From Chara braunii (Eukaryota > Streptophyta > Charophyceae > Charales > Characeae), in assembly GCA_003427395.1 (NCBI GenBank), contig BFEA01000282.1:1851078-1892846 (forward strand): 41,769 nucleotides of DNA, written 5' to 3'. Positions 1-10,392 of the stretch are shown in pieces. Both the position numbers and the translations under genes were made by a program. The notes beneath the pieces were generated by a model. That model was not told the DNA's origin. It worked only from the letters and a program-made list of their open reading frames with translations, and searched no databases. Positions within the stretch are counted from its first letter, which is position 1. Each line of letters begins with the position of its first letter.

Positions 1-20
1 GAGAGAGAGAGAGAGAGAGC
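1..20. repeat. (GA)n microsatellite at window edge
   Basis: Pure GA dinucleotide run at the left edge of the window, probably continuing outside it. Confidence 0.95.
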
Positions 21-212
21 CTATGAGTCTCCAACCTCGCCCAACAGCTAAGTCTCCAGCCCCACGGCTCGCCGCACGCTACTTGGATCGATAGAACGAG
101 CAAATCAAAAAGCGACAGTGTATATTTCACCGTTTCAGCAGAAGATTCATTCCGATTTTGCTCATCCTATCGATGGAATGTGTGTGTGTGAGACGTTAAT
201 GATTCGACCAAG

Positions 213-214
<2 letters not shown>

Positions 215-269
<55 letters not shown>

Positions 270-303
270 GAGTGCAGCGCGGCCGGATGTGACTGCGCAG
301 GTG

Positions 304-354
<51 letters not shown>
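215..354. repeat. (GA)n-(CA)n-(GA)n compound microsatellite
   Basis: GA run at 215-268, a CA run at about 304-320, then an AG run at 321-354, separated by about 35 bp of unique sequence. ORFs across it on both strands (Ser-Leu or Arg-Glu repeats) are artefacts of the dinucleotides. Confidence 0.95.
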
Positions 355-358
<4 letters not shown>

Positions 359-669
359 GAAAGAAAAATGAGACGCCATCAGCGAGTGTTGCTGTGCGCC
401 ACGGCGTGGCCGTGGCGGGGTCCACTTGTTTCAGTTAATTCTTGCACTTGTTACCTTAGTTATTCCAATTCCTTTGGTGATTTACGAAAGATTGGTCCCT
501 TGGGAATTTTACTATTAGAAATAATTTTGATCGTGTGCTTGATAGCACAGTCGGTTACTCCCTTGGCTCAAACTGCAAGTCCTTAAATCGAGTGAGTAGT
601 TTTGCAATAGCAGATGAGTGGGACTAGGAAGATTCACCTACTCGATTTGACTAGTACTATCATCACTTC

Positions 670-1271
670 CTAATCCAACTTCATTTTTGTGACTTTACTT
701 CTGAAAGCAGGTAGACTCATGCAACAAAAAAACAATGACGAGTTTGAACAAAATCTGTGGAACAATTTAATTGGTTTTATTTTGGATTTTTCATCTTTTA
801 ACTTAATAATTTTATCTTTGAACTTTATATCTGGGTTGACTTCCTCGTGCCAATCCATTCCCAGAATCATGTCAAAGGGTAGGTTCTTTTCAACAAGGAA
901 GTTGACTTCATGCAAAAAAAAATTCCCTTCCTTAGTCTTGAAATAACATTTCACACGACTGACAAATTGTAAGAGAGTAATCAAATTTTTGTCTGCAAGC
1001 TTTCTTATTGCCTATATGCAACTTTCTTATTGCCTTCTGAGATGTAGGATCGCGTCGAACCTGAATCTAACAATGCACCTAGACGTGTCCGTGCAATCTC
1101 AATGTCAACAATTATCAACTCACTCTCAGACTTTGCTTTCTTAACCCATGACCTTCTTAAAGTAATCAATTCAGTACCAAGTTCATTAAGGGAATCACCC
1201 GGAGAGACAGAACACAAGACATTTTCAGGGTGTTCTAGGTCACGGGCCGAAGAAGAGCCATCCTCTGCCAT
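670..1271 (-). pseudogene. Ty3/gypsy aspartic protease remnant (element G4)
   Basis: Retropepsin-like region of an LTR retrotransposon, read on the minus strand in two frames. The upstream piece (1005-1271) has the active-site-like string LLDSGSTRSYIS. The downstream piece (670-984) has the flap and C-terminal signature of Ty3/gypsy proteases, PFDMILGMDWH, followed by a Lys-rich linker. A frame change near 985-1005 separates the two, so it cannot encode one protease. Degenerate gag and a zinc-knuckle-like stretch lie just upstream on the same strand, as expected for gag-pro order. No RT or integrase follows towards the left edge, so this is a short relic. Confidence 0.75.
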
Positions 1272-1385
1272 GCGAGTCGAAAGGTTGAAAGGGGGTTAAG
1301 GTGCCTTACCTTTGTCTGAACCTTCCAACTCTGTAGGAGCAGGCGCGACTCCTGCTAGCAGCTCCCTTTTGGGTTTCAGATAAGG

Positions 1386-1981
1386 GGCCACCATGCGATG
1401 ATGTTCCCTGTAGTGCTGCACTTCAGACACTGCCGATTATTCATCCGTTTCTACCACTCATCTTGTGTCAAACCCATCTTCTCTCATGGCCTCCCAGTTG
1501 CTATGTCGGAATGCTCCGAGAAGGAGCGTGGTGTGCTCTTCTTAAAACCATTATTTATGTTGGTGCCACCCTTGGTGGCCACCATGGTAGCGGCGTCACC
1601 CTTCCCAGGCTCACTGCCACCATGTGCTACACCCTCGGCCTCGTCGATGGGCCACTTCTTAATTGTGTTATTGTCAAAGACGACGAGGGTGTGATCTTGC
1701 CGCTTCTGCCTCCATAGGAACCCCGTTCCATTTCTGTACCCGCCTACCGGTCCACTTTTGACCACGCTTGCATAAATCCCTTTAACCTATGCAGTCATTT
1801 GCTCCCTCTCGAGTGCGATGTTGCCGATTTGCCGATAGTTATACTTACCAGACTTGGATTCTGCCACGATCTTTTCGCGAATAGGCTCGGGCAACGCGAT
1901 GTTGCACTTTTTCCAGTCAGGCCACTTCGGGTGACCAGAAAGCCAACAGGCTGTCACACAGGATTTTGATGATGATTGCAA
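1386..1981 (-). pseudogene. Degenerate gag with zinc-knuckle relic (G4)
   Basis: Minus-strand reading frames upstream of the protease relic. Near 1386-1434 one frame reads CLKCSTTGNIIAWWP, which has the spacing of a retroviral CX2CX4HX4C knuckle with His and the last Cys replaced. Further upstream a 64-codon ORF (1787-1981) carries DWKKCN and a basic C-terminal part, then a 93-codon ORF at 1484-1765. I assign gag by position and the knuckle only; the upstream ORF is not independently recognisable. Its first part overlaps the block shared with copy Y (1905-2110). Confidence 0.45.
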
Positions 1982-2110
1982 TAAATAAATAAATTAAATA
2001 CAACAAATCCCTTCTTGTTGTGTGCATCCGGCTTCGAGCGAGACCCTTCAATTGCGGTCTTCGTTGGTCCCCGGTCTTAGGAATCTTTCATTTTGATTCG
2101 GAACAACAAA
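1905..2110 (-). repeat. Conserved 3' block, copy Z (inverted match to 13470-13690)
   Basis: Read on the minus strand, this ~205-bp stretch matches 13470-13690 on the plus strand closely. Shared landmarks in order are TTCCGAATCAAAAT, AAGATTCCTAAGACCGGGGA, GAAGGGTCTCGCTCGAAG, ACACAACAAGAAGGGATTTG, an AT-rich TTTATTTATTGCAATCA piece, and TGACTGGAAAAAGTGC. Similarity stops abruptly after that. The block has no common reading frame throughout and contains AATAAA-like signals, so it behaves like a 3' terminal or untranslated segment of the X/Y/Z element. Confidence 0.75.
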
Positions 2111-2394
2111 GATCTACAAATAGCTATCAAGAAATCCTGGTGTGTCATGCATGTATCAATTTTGCCAATTCACTAATTTTGAGTACTTTGACAAGAGCAT
2201 CAAGATTCAAGCAGCATCATCATCAAGCAAAGTCAACGCAAAAACGAAGTAAGATTGACTGACTTAGGACAAGGGCAAGATAAATGAAGGAAAAGTGAGA
2301 ACTCGTAATAATCTCAGAGAGTACAGGTGAATGGACACGGCCAGCACTAGTTAAGGGTCCTCACTCATCCCTCTAGAGTCTCCTCATCAATATC
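2110..2394 (-). other. 3' untranslated-like segment of copy Z
   Basis: No gene seen. Read on the minus strand it aligns with 13185-13470 of copy Y. Clear stretches are GAGGGATGAGTGAGG, GTGCTGGCC and CTGAGATTATTA followed by GAGTTCTCAC. By eye it is roughly three-quarters identical, which is at least as conserved as the neighbouring protein-coding DNA. Confidence 0.6.
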
Positions 2395-2532
2395 TCATTT
2401 GGTCGTATGTCTCTTGTGCCTCGAGCCATGCCCATCTACCTCTTGAGATTGTGGCCTCTGAATGTAGAGCCACCTCAAGCCTGCGAGTTCCAAACACTTC
2501 CATTCAAGACCCATGACCCAGAAGTCAACCAT
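2395..2532 (-). CDS. Small ORF E, copy Z (45 aa, overlaps ORF A out of frame)
   Basis: A 45-codon ORF from ATG at 2532-2530 to TGA at 2397-2395, in the frame -1 to ORF A, whose 3' end it overlaps. Copy Y has an ORF of exactly the same length at 13047-13184, and I count 32 of 45 residues identical without gaps. Shared pieces are MVDF, WKCLELAG, RWLYIQ and a C-terminal KR.TTK. Past the first third, differences between copies fall mostly at third positions of this frame, supporting translation. The product would be small and basic. Function unknown. It could be a separate overlapping gene or a C-terminal extension of ORF A reached by frameshifting or splicing. Confidence 0.5.
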   Translation of the reverse strand: MVDFWVMGLEWKCLELAGLRWLYIQRPQSQEVDGHGSRHKRHTTK

Positions 2533-3050
2533 AGTACAAAATTCCTCCCACAGTATAGGGAGATAAGGCCACGAGAGAACCCCTCGCTTGAGATGCCAAA
2601 GTCAAATGGCTCAGTCACTGCCTCATAATCAATCTCTGCAGGTGAAATATACCTCTTGGCCAAATCAACTAGATCACTCCAACAAGAACCGTCCGTGAGG
2701 AGGAAGGGTACCAGAGACTTGGGATAATCAATGCAGAGCTTGGGTCCAAAGCTGCGGATCAGCTTTGTTCCACTCTCATTAAGCTCTTTCTCTTTTACCT
2801 CAGGATACTTCGCGGCAGAGATCCAGACTAAATCAAAGCGCTCATGGGCTTCCTTACCCTTCTTCACAGAGAGTCTTAGGTCATGAATGGTATCGCCTGC
2901 GAATCTGGTGAGGACAACAAAGATTGACAGACCCCCCTGATTGAAGCCAATGGCACTGACGTATTGATATTGGATAACATCCTTGAGGGCTATCCTGTTG
3001 AGACCGGCCAAGACTGATTCACTGACAGGGGATGGTTGAATTGCACTCAA
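2475..3050 (-). CDS. ORF A, copy Z (191 aa, unknown conserved protein)
   Basis: An intact 191-codon minus-strand ORF starting at ATG 3050. Copy Y (12531-13031 plus strand) encodes a relative. The first 82 residues align without gaps at about 48% identity, and the segment from FGPKL to IDYEAVTEP is about 76% identical. Conserved pieces include LSIF.VL, DLR, KKG, VPxxLTDGS and LVDLAKRYISPA. The pattern (hydrophobic strand-like N-terminal half, no transmembrane segment, no signal peptide) suggests a soluble beta-rich protein. I do not recognise the family. It lies 270 bp after ORF B on the same strand, and its end overlaps ORF E in another frame. The start is supported by alignment of both copies from the Met. 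Confidence 0.6.
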   Translation of the reverse strand: MSAIQPSPVSESVLAGLNRIALKDVIQYQYVSAIGFNQGGLSIFVVLTRFAGDTIHDLRLSVKKGKEAHERFDLVWISAAKYPEVKEKELNESGTKLIRSFGPKLCIDYPKSLVPFLLTDGSCWSDLVDLAKRYISPAEIDYEAVTEPFDFGISSEGFSRGLISLYCGRNFVLWLTSGSWVLNGSVWNSQA

Positions 3051-3319
3051 GGGTCGATGCTGGTCGTTAAAACTGACGTCGTGCCCTTGGGTGCGAATAA
3101 TGTCTGGCTGACTCTGATCTCTAAGGGAAATGGCAGTGAATGAATGCTGATTGGATTTTTAACCGAGACTTTCGGGTAGCTCGAATGATTGAATGTTGCT
3201 GAATTGATAAGTCACTTAATGTTGTTCGCTTAGTGGCGAAAACGTTGAAAGAACTGCAGGTCACGGGGTGGCATTCGATAGTTGATTTGCTGGTGGGGAT
3301 GTTTGTGCACCTTTTGAGC

Positions 3320-3565
3320 TCACTCGAGCCTTGCCCTGGCTTGCTCCACCGTCTCTAGCAATGAGCCAACCCTGTGCAATTTACCATCACTATCATGGAA
3401 CTGAAAAACATATTCGATATATTTCTGCTCTCCAATCCTAGTAACTTCACACTCCCTTACCACCGGTTTGTCGAGTTCCTTGTCCCGAATTGCTTCTATC
3501 TCCCAACCTTCATGTTTGTTTCGGTTGATGATGCCTTCGACTACCAATATCTCCGCATCCCTCAT
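3320..3565 (-). CDS. ORF B, copy Z (81 aa, unknown conserved protein)
   Basis: Intact 81-codon ORF. The copy Y relative (11685-11930) has exactly the same length and aligns without gaps; I count 38 of 81 residues identical. Conserved parts are the start (MR..E.LVV.G), EGW, the strand-like core GE.KYIEYV and the end GS..ETVE.AR. Retention of length and frame at only ~47% identity points to past selection on the protein. Predicted soluble, strand-strand-helix-like, no known motif. It precedes ORF A on the same strand. Both copies begin at the equivalent ATG, preceded by a weakly similar purine-rich leader. Confidence 0.6.
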   Translation of the reverse strand: MRDAEILVVEGIINRNKHEGWEIEAIRDKELDKPVVRECEVTRIGEQKYIEYVFQFHDSDGKLHRVGSLLETVEQARARLE

Positions 3566-6265
3566 GTTTCGTATTTCCCTTAAGATGACAACCTAGGAGG
3601 AGCTGGGAAGAGAGAGGGACGGTTAACAGTTTTAGTAGGGTCTGTACAGCAAGGGTGTAGCCTGTGAGGAGTACCCCCCTCCTTCCTCCGCTGTCCGTCA
3701 CTCCTTAAACTTTTCTTAGAGCCGAACGAGTGATTATTAGGCATTGACCTTAACTACCATATCATTCCAACCCATATCGTTAAACACATGCTGAGATAGT
3801 CCGAGATTTGTCTTAGGAGTGGATCGCCTGTCTGAGTACTATGTTTGTTCCTTACCATATGGCTATGACACATATACATCAAGCCCGACATGAACACTCT
3901 CAGCATAGCCAACCTAGATGAGGCCTTTTCATAAGCTGTGGAGGATTCACGTGATAGCTCACCTTTCGTTCTTTGCTTTGACTCAGGCTTGACATTTAAT
4001 TTACACTCGTCGACGCAAACCCGAAACACTGGGCCGGGCCTATATAGGGAAAGTCACTCTGAATGCAAGATGGTTTCAGACCCGGGTGAAATAGCCAGGT
4101 AAAAGGGACTAGCTCTTATTGAACTCCGTAACTTAGACCCAGTCCCTCGGGAGCTCAAGTGTTCAATCTGCACTTTAGGATTTGCTGAAAATTCCGCGAG
4201 AGGCTCTAACTTAGTTAAACTGAGCCATGACTACTCTTGCAACTTTGCCTTCGCTGCCCACAAACAACATTTTGAGCGGTTGGTTTCATCAACAAAACAC
4301 GAATAATTAGGGAAAGTCATGAAGTCTGTTTTAATCAGTGACATGTATTCGTGACATACTTAGACTACGAGGCAGGCCCACAATATCTGTCATGACCCAC
4401 CCCTGGTTGCGTATCCCTCCAATATCGGAAAGGGAGACCAAAAAAAGAACTGGAGCGTATCGAGATTTTATACCTTGATAGATGAACTCGTCACGATGTC
4501 ACGTTGCAGGTGGGCATTCGCGTCACCATCTCGGCCAGATTAGTCAGTCTCTGATCAACACTTGAAGCATTGATCGCCACCAATATTAGTCCCCGTCGAG
4601 CAAGAACTTTGCAATCAAATAAGCTATTCTTCTCAATTGTTGTTTCCTTTCTTTGTGGCTCATTACTCCGTCTCGGTACTCAAAGAAAACATCCTAATTC
4701 ATTCAGTGGAGAGGGTTAGGCTGACAATCCGGCCCGACAACCGTGCACCCGAAAGCCTGCAAGAATGCCTCTGAGTTCACGTAGCCGAGTGTCCACGTTC
4801 ATTTGGACGCTCACAAATCAGCAAAGTCATGCACTTGTACAGTCATCTCATCTGCAAGCCCATGCGATCACACGTTCATACAATTGCAAGGAATGCATAT
4901 AATTCTTTGCAACCACACGCTCATAACGATTGCACGAGTGCCTAGTACCGGGGTTACAATTATAGCATAAAGCAGAGAGCCATCTCACATGAGCTCATCT
5001 CATTCTTCTCTCACCCCCGAGTTACTCTACATTTTCCTGAACACCGACGACTAATAGATCTCTGGCAAACTTTTATCTGTCGAAGTCTCGCGAAGTAACC
5101 GACACCCAATCGAGGATCTAATCCCCATCTGACACAAATTTAACGATTATATATGCGACCTTCCTGAGAGGGTTTTGTCTCTCGCCCATTAGCGCTAGTC
5201 ACAAGTTGTCAGGCAGACTTTCACGTTCCTCTGGACTTCGTGGTCAGTCCTTTTCTGGGTGTTAGAGCGGCTTACTGCTAAACTTCAATGGTAGGTCCGA
5301 GTCTACTGACCGACATTGAAAAGCTCAATGCTTTTAGCTCGATTTGTCTGTTCTTTTACCTTTTCACCTATGAAAGGGTCAAGGCTCAATCCTCTTATAG
5401 AGAAACCGGACGCAATAAGGGGAGAAAGGTCAAGGGACGAAGAGGTTAGGTAGGCTAGGGTGGGAATGTATGTCTTTATCTCGCTTATCTGATCACCCTC
5501 TCGACCTAATGACATCATGCATCCAGGCTGATAGTTCTCTTCCCTAGTCAGCCAAGCCTAAGAGGTGAACCAAATGCCTATGATGGAGGTTTCCAGTATA
5601 ATCACTTGTTATTCGAGTGATGATATCAGATGAACCATCGGAAAAAAAAAAAAAAAAACATCATCAGTCTATCTTCACCGCCACGTCGCCAGTTACCTGT
5701 TTCTATTCCAAGGGATGTGCCCCACACCGCTTCGCATTAGCCACTTAAGCAGAAGAGTTAAGAGTGAAACTCAAAATCTGTTCATCTTCCCTCATACGCC
5801 TGACAATTAATCTTCCAAGACTTGAGCCCACATAAAGAGTTTGATCACCCGTTGTCGAGCGCATCGGCCCCCGCCTTTTCTCGCGAAAGAGGCGGGAGCC
5901 CTCTCGGCCATGTCACGCAGGAGTTTAAACAAAACTTAACCAAAGAGACACAACTCGGGGACGACACATAGATAATCCCGCGAACCGCCGAGACGGTCGA
6001 GGTCTCGTTGTCCCTTCGCCGCTCTAGCCGGGTCCGCCAACTGTACATCCCTCGGTCCCCTACGATAGGATAGGTTCCCGTGGGGCATAAGCTTTCTTCC
6101 CTAAGGGGCTGTCACCACCCTTAGGGGCGTATCCCTAGCGAGCTACCGACCCACGTTGTCAGAGGGCGCGGTGTCCCGGCCATCTTCTGTGCGCCAAAAT
6201 TCCTGCCTGGTACCAGTCACCTGTTCCGGCGTCACGACCCGTAGGTATGTCCTCTAACCTCTATG
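3566..6265. other. No supportable gene; possible upstream part of copy Z
   Basis: About 2.7 kb with only short, unrelated ORFs on both strands. It contains a palindromic CCTATATAGG at 4039-4048 that could act as a TATA box on either strand, and an A-run at about 5642-5659. If copy Z kept the layout of copy Y, this would be the region between ORF C and ORF B, but I could align only scattered short stretches, too weak to claim. Confidence 0.4.
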
Positions 6266-6269
6266 GCCC

Positions 6270-6900
6270 CTTCTTGGCAGGTTATGGGTTAGGAGCATGA
6301 AATTGTTGTCACTGTCAGATAAGAAGGGACCAAGTAGGTACCCTAGGCACCTGTTATCTCTCTGCGGTATATAGGGTGCCGTCCACTTATTTTCGCTGCG
6401 GGCCTGACAACCCGTAGGGTTGAGTGGAAACGACACTGTTGCTGGGCTTCCTTGTGGTACTTCGTCGGCTTGATTTTCTGTCTTGCAGTGTGTCTGCAGC
6501 TGAGGTGACCGTCAGGGCTGGTAAGGTTCCCCCCTCCAGTTGCGCACCAAGGTCCTAAGGTCGTGATATGGACTAGGAACAGAGGAAAAGAAAAATGAAA
6601 AAAAAAGGAAAAGAAGAAAGGAGGAGAAACGGGAAAAGAGGAAAGTCGCGTGTCGAGTCTGATCCTCAAGACAGTTCGCTATTCTGTTTGGAGCGAATAT
6701 GTGGCCTCAAGTTATAGTGTCGCTGTCACTTTTCCTTTTCTTTTTCCTCGAATTTTACTTCTATTTTTGTTATCCTTATTACTATTATTATGATTGTTGA
6801 GTTTTCTCTTAGGGTCTTTTCCAGCTCGTCGTTTCGCGGGAAGACCAACGGTTCGAATTATGAGTGCTGTAGTGGTCTGTGGTCCAGACTGGCCCGAGCC
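6270..6900 (+). other. Upstream region of copy Y shared with copy X
   Basis: No gene. Landmarks shared with the minus strand of copy X, in order: GGTTATGGGTTAGG at about 6282, GTCACTGTCA, a purine tract of AAAGG/GAAA at about 6583-6645, then an AT-rich run with ATTACTATTATTAT at about 6779-6791. In copy X that AT run is exactly where retrotransposon G2 has inserted. Confidence 0.6.
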
Positions 6901-6987
6901 TTCTCGTATATCACCTGCGCTTAACCTGTTCGGCTGAGTTCCGTGCGATAGGACCCAAAAGAGGGGCAACCCGCGGCCGCATTGGTA

Positions 6988-7025
6988 GGAGGCTTATCAC
7001 CCTCCGTGGAGGGTCATAAGCCCCC
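6988..7025 (+). promoter_or_regulatory. Long hairpin upstream of ORF C (copy Y)
   Basis: Inverted repeat with arms of 18 bp, two mismatches and a 2-nt loop centred at 7006-7007; the arms contain AGGCTTAT and ATAAGCC. The equivalent hairpin in copy X (21455-21495) is almost perfect. In both copies it lies about 450-490 bp before the ORF C start, with flanks AAAGAGGGGC and CCCCCTCCTTGCCAT conserved. Possible replication, transposition or transcription signal; role inferred only. Confidence 0.6.
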
Positions 7026-7323
7026 TCCTTGCCATCGGACACGGGTACCTGACAGCAACGGACCGACGGCGAGTTTTGAAAGAAAAGAAAGCGCACGTCG
7101 GTATTTCGTTATGGGACCACCACCTCAAAGTTGCAGTCGCTTCACAGTGGGATGAAACAATAGGGACCGGCAGCAAAGGGTCTGTAGACGCTGCGACCGT
7201 AAGTGTTGTCATTTACTTGGTCTTTTCTTTGTGTAAAAATTCAATTTTAATTATTTCATTATTTTCAAATTTACGCTAAGTCTTGAGGGCTTAGGGCACG
7301 AGGATCTTGGTATGAGGCCGGCC

Positions 7324-7330
7324 TATAAAA
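7324..7330 (+). promoter_or_regulatory. TATA box of ORF C (copy Y)
   Basis: TATAAAA in the context CCTATAAAAGAAGGGAGAGG, about 170 bp before the ORF C ATG. The aligned place in copy X reads CCTACAAAAAGGGGAGAGG (minus strand, about 21135-21117). The downstream GCAGTGGGTG leader is also shared, supporting a conserved RNA polymerase II core promoter. Copy X has a weaker TATA. Confidence 0.6.
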
Positions 7331-7495
7331 GAAGGGAGAGGCTAGTTGTCAGGGGGCGAGCAGTGGGTGTCCGTGAGTTATCTCGTCACGTTAATGCTGC
7401 TGGTTTGGAGGCCTGAGCGCGGAGCTGTGAGGGATAGCTTGGGCCATCTGAGTGCGTGCTCCTGGGAACGAGTCTCTAGCTATTTCTGAGTGGCT

Positions 7496-7966
7496 ATGGC
7501 AGACCGGGATGGCCTGCGTGGCTATAAGCCCAGGTACATGAAACACTCCTGGATGTGGGAGCGCGAGCATGAAAAGGGCACCGTAGTGGAGGCCATATTG
7601 ATTTACAGAAAGCCAGAAGGGGAAGTGAGACTAAAGATCAATGTGTGTGGCCGTAGGGAATAGGAGATGAGGAGAGATGAGAGACTGCAAGCGACCATTA
7701 CTGAGGCTCGTAACAGGGCGGAGCGGAGGTGCAGGCGAGACGGGGTGACTGCGAGCATGCAGGTAACGGTCACCTACCATGGGGACGACTCATCGACGGG
7801 TACCACAACCAGGGAGGTGCAACACGACGAGAGGGACTCGGAGGGAGAGTCGGAAATGAGCGATCGAGAAGCGGATGTCCAGTCCTGGCATGGGCTGGAC
7901 CAGATCCGCCGAAACCACCCATTGGCGGGACTAGTGGAGATTGGGCCCGAGGCCAGTTCGTCCTAG
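7496..7966 (+). pseudogene. ORF C, copy Y (unknown protein, one in-frame TAG)
   Basis: Frame open from ATG 7496 to the stop after 7966 (about 156 codons) except for a TAG at 7661-7663. Copy X (20636-21019, minus) is homologous across the stop and has an Ala codon there, so the TAG is a disabling point change in copy Y. Shared pieces are LKINV, RL/KLQ..TEA.(N/D)RA, a CxRDGVT turn and QVTV.YH. The middle is a highly charged helix between strand-like segments; the C-terminal tail is acidic and differs between copies. No known domain. Translation from the Met after the stop (7667) would still give 99 aa. It follows the conserved TATA promoter and is the first ORF of the element. Confidence 0.55.
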
Positions 7967-8129
7967 GACATAGCGAGGCCAACAGGGGCAGGACCATTGA
8001 ACATGGGGGCAAGTGGTGCACAGGACTAAACCCGAGACGTGCCACGCATACACGAGCGACAGGTGGACGTCCCGGAAGGGTGTGCGAAGAGAGAGGGTCA
8101 AAGTGTGTGCAATGTGGTTGACGTAAAAC

Positions 8130-10165
8130 GGCTGGACGTGCACGAGCATGGGACGTGAGCCTACTGCGTTCGTCAGAAAAGTGCGGAACGAGTGGGCTCG
8201 TGGAGAGCGGGACAGAGCACGAGGCTGTGACTAGTATGCGCAGTCTATGTATGGCGAGTTCACGGAGAAGGACAAAAGCCTCGGCGTGGTGCGCGAGTGA
8301 TCAGGTGGACAATGTTTAGTTGGCGAGTGTGAGTGAGGGCGAGATGGGGTGTGCGTGACTGTAGAACGAGAGAGAGGGAAGAAAGAAGTCGGACATAGGA
8401 GGAGGGAAGAAGATTGTCTTACTAGAGCTGTTGACGTCAACCCTGCGTGAGCGAGTTGAAGCGTCTCCCGGAGCGAGGCTTTGAGCTTCTGTGACAGAGC
8501 TGGTATAGACGGTGCCAAGAACGAAAGGGTGACCCGAGTGAGTAAGCGGAAACACGGGTTACTCGGTATAGTTGACATCAATTGCTGCCTCGATGCTCTC
8601 GTATGGCAAGCGAGTCTGCCAATGATGCCATGTTCTTCTGAGAAGTCAAAACGTAACCCCAATCGGTGGCCGTGGTGATTCAAAAGGGGCCAAGTGAGAA
8701 TCCTCGCGCTGTTAATAAGTGTCACTGTCTTGACACATGCATACCTGAGTGACGTGTACTAGGATGATACAGTGGGAGAGAGAGGCGAAAGGAGGCGCTC
8801 CCCAGTGATTGGAAACCGGTTGATCCGCACCGAGAGGAATCTGACGGCTCCAGATTCCCAGCTCAGATCACTTCGCTGCTGACATAGGTTGGCTCTTGCG
8901 AGATAGCTAACTCGCACTCTTTAGGCCGCTCATCACCCTCTTCGCGAGGTTGTTACTTCCGGTTCCCACTTCAGTGAGGCTATGAACGCATGAGTGCACT
9001 GTTGTCAGGCTCGAAAGTGAAAGATAACGCCAGTCAGTGCTGGTCTGACAGTCTGACCATACTCGAAGGACTTTCTGGCCTTTAGTGTGTGCTCGACTAT
9101 TCAAGCTCTGTTAATGGGCGAGGGCACAGTGTAAGCCTTTTATTGAAGAGGACGGTAAGTTCATTAATTAGGAGTTGGCAGGTAGTTCCCTCGTGTCAGG
9201 GTGTGTACGATTACTAGCGAGAGTACAACCACCCTTTCTGTCTGCTTTCAAAAGTCCTGGGGGAGTTGCTAAGCGAGTCGACCAACCCCTACGAAGTCTC
9301 AGCTAACCAGGGTTATGAAGTCAGTCATTCGACGGAGTAAGGAGGGAAAAGCGAAAGAGTGAGCCGGCACGACTAATCATAGTTTAACCAGCCATACTAA
9401 CGGGAAAACATGCGTGGAGGGAAGATCGACTGCCTAAGAAATCTTTTGGTATCTGGGCTTGTATGAGTTCGTACCTAATGACGTTTATTCATTAAAGCTT
9501 ACTTTCATGTTACGCCTGGCTGTATATAGACTCCATCATTTGGTTTGGCGATTTTGTTTTTATGCTCAGGTAAGACCAAGATGATGGGCTTACCGTGGGA
9601 AAAGAATGTTCCCTTGATGTTAACAGGATTGCGTAATCAAACCAACGGTTTGCGTGAGTGATTGCTATCAATTTTAAGTTATGAAAAACTTTAAGGTGAG
9701 AGAGATCTTCATCTGGTTGCTCGCTTCGTTCTCGTGTTCGCGCTCAAAGTGCTACGGCTCTGCCCAATTAATGGGGCAATTGCCCTCCGTAATCTTCCTG
9801 TGTAAACTGAAAATTGACTGAGATTAGGAATAGTGTTTCTCGCTGAAACAAGCAGAAGGTGAAATGAGTTCGCCTAACCAACTGCGCAGATAAGACTAAG
9901 GGCTACTCTGATTATGGGTATGGTTGGCATCGAGAACCCGCCTGTGATAATACTCGTCCATAAGTGATGTGATCATTGTCTAGGTTCTCACTGATAGATT
10001 CGGACAAGGAAGAGAGGCAAGGGTTAGAATGAACGAGGGTTGCGAGCAAGTTTGACTAAAGTCTGAGGATATTGCATAGCCAGTCCACTGCATTTCCTCC
10101 CCCCGTCGAATGGGTAAGAAAAAGATTATATTGAGGGGCGTAGCATACCTACTAATTAAGTTCCT
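8130..10165. other. No supportable gene in copy Y interior
   Basis: Only short ORFs. Around 8295-8350 the plus strand matches copy X (minus, about 20400-20310) with GTGATCAGG.GGACAAT. Beyond about 8600 the alignment becomes too weak to trust. A minus-strand ORF at 8231-8725 has no counterpart in copy X and is taken as chance. Confidence 0.45.
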
Positions 10166-10170
10166 CCTTG

Positions 10171-10392
10171 ATGGGGATTAATAAAGTGCCTGTTCAGCAT
10201 CTAAGTGGCCGTGTGTGTAACCTACTTGCCAACATGAAGGCAGTCGATCCGTACACAACAATCGTTACGCACGAGTTCCATCTGTCTTTCTTATTGGGAG
10301 TTTACACCCTTGAATGTCGTATTCTCAATCGGGACGGTACCAACCTCTGGGGTGATCAATGTTTTATACTGCGCTCAGAGGCGATGGCCTGA
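10171..10392 (+). CDS. Hypothetical 73-aa ORF in copy Y
   Basis: Short ORF from ATG 10171; an in-frame stop lies just upstream at 10153. The translation has a protein-like mix of residues and a hydrophobic middle (LSFLLGVYTL), but I recognise no motif and found no second copy in the window. It lies between ORF C and ORF B on the same strand. It may be a real small gene, an exon or a chance ORF. Confidence 0.2.
   Translation: MGINKVPVQHLSGRVCNLLANMKAVDPYTTIVTHEFHLSFLLGVYTLECRILNRDGTNLWGDQCFILRSEAMA

Noticed and set aside
118-425. ORFs over the GA/CA microsatellites
   Set aside because: They are dipeptide repeats produced by dinucleotide runs on both strands.
2475-3050. Naming ORF A as a viral movement or coat protein
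   Set aside because: The beta-rich look and compact overlapping layout are suggestive, but no diagnostic motif is present, so no family is assigned.
8231-8725. 164-codon minus-strand ORF
   Set aside because: It is antisense to the copy Y direction, has Ser/Pro-biased composition and is not preserved in copy X.
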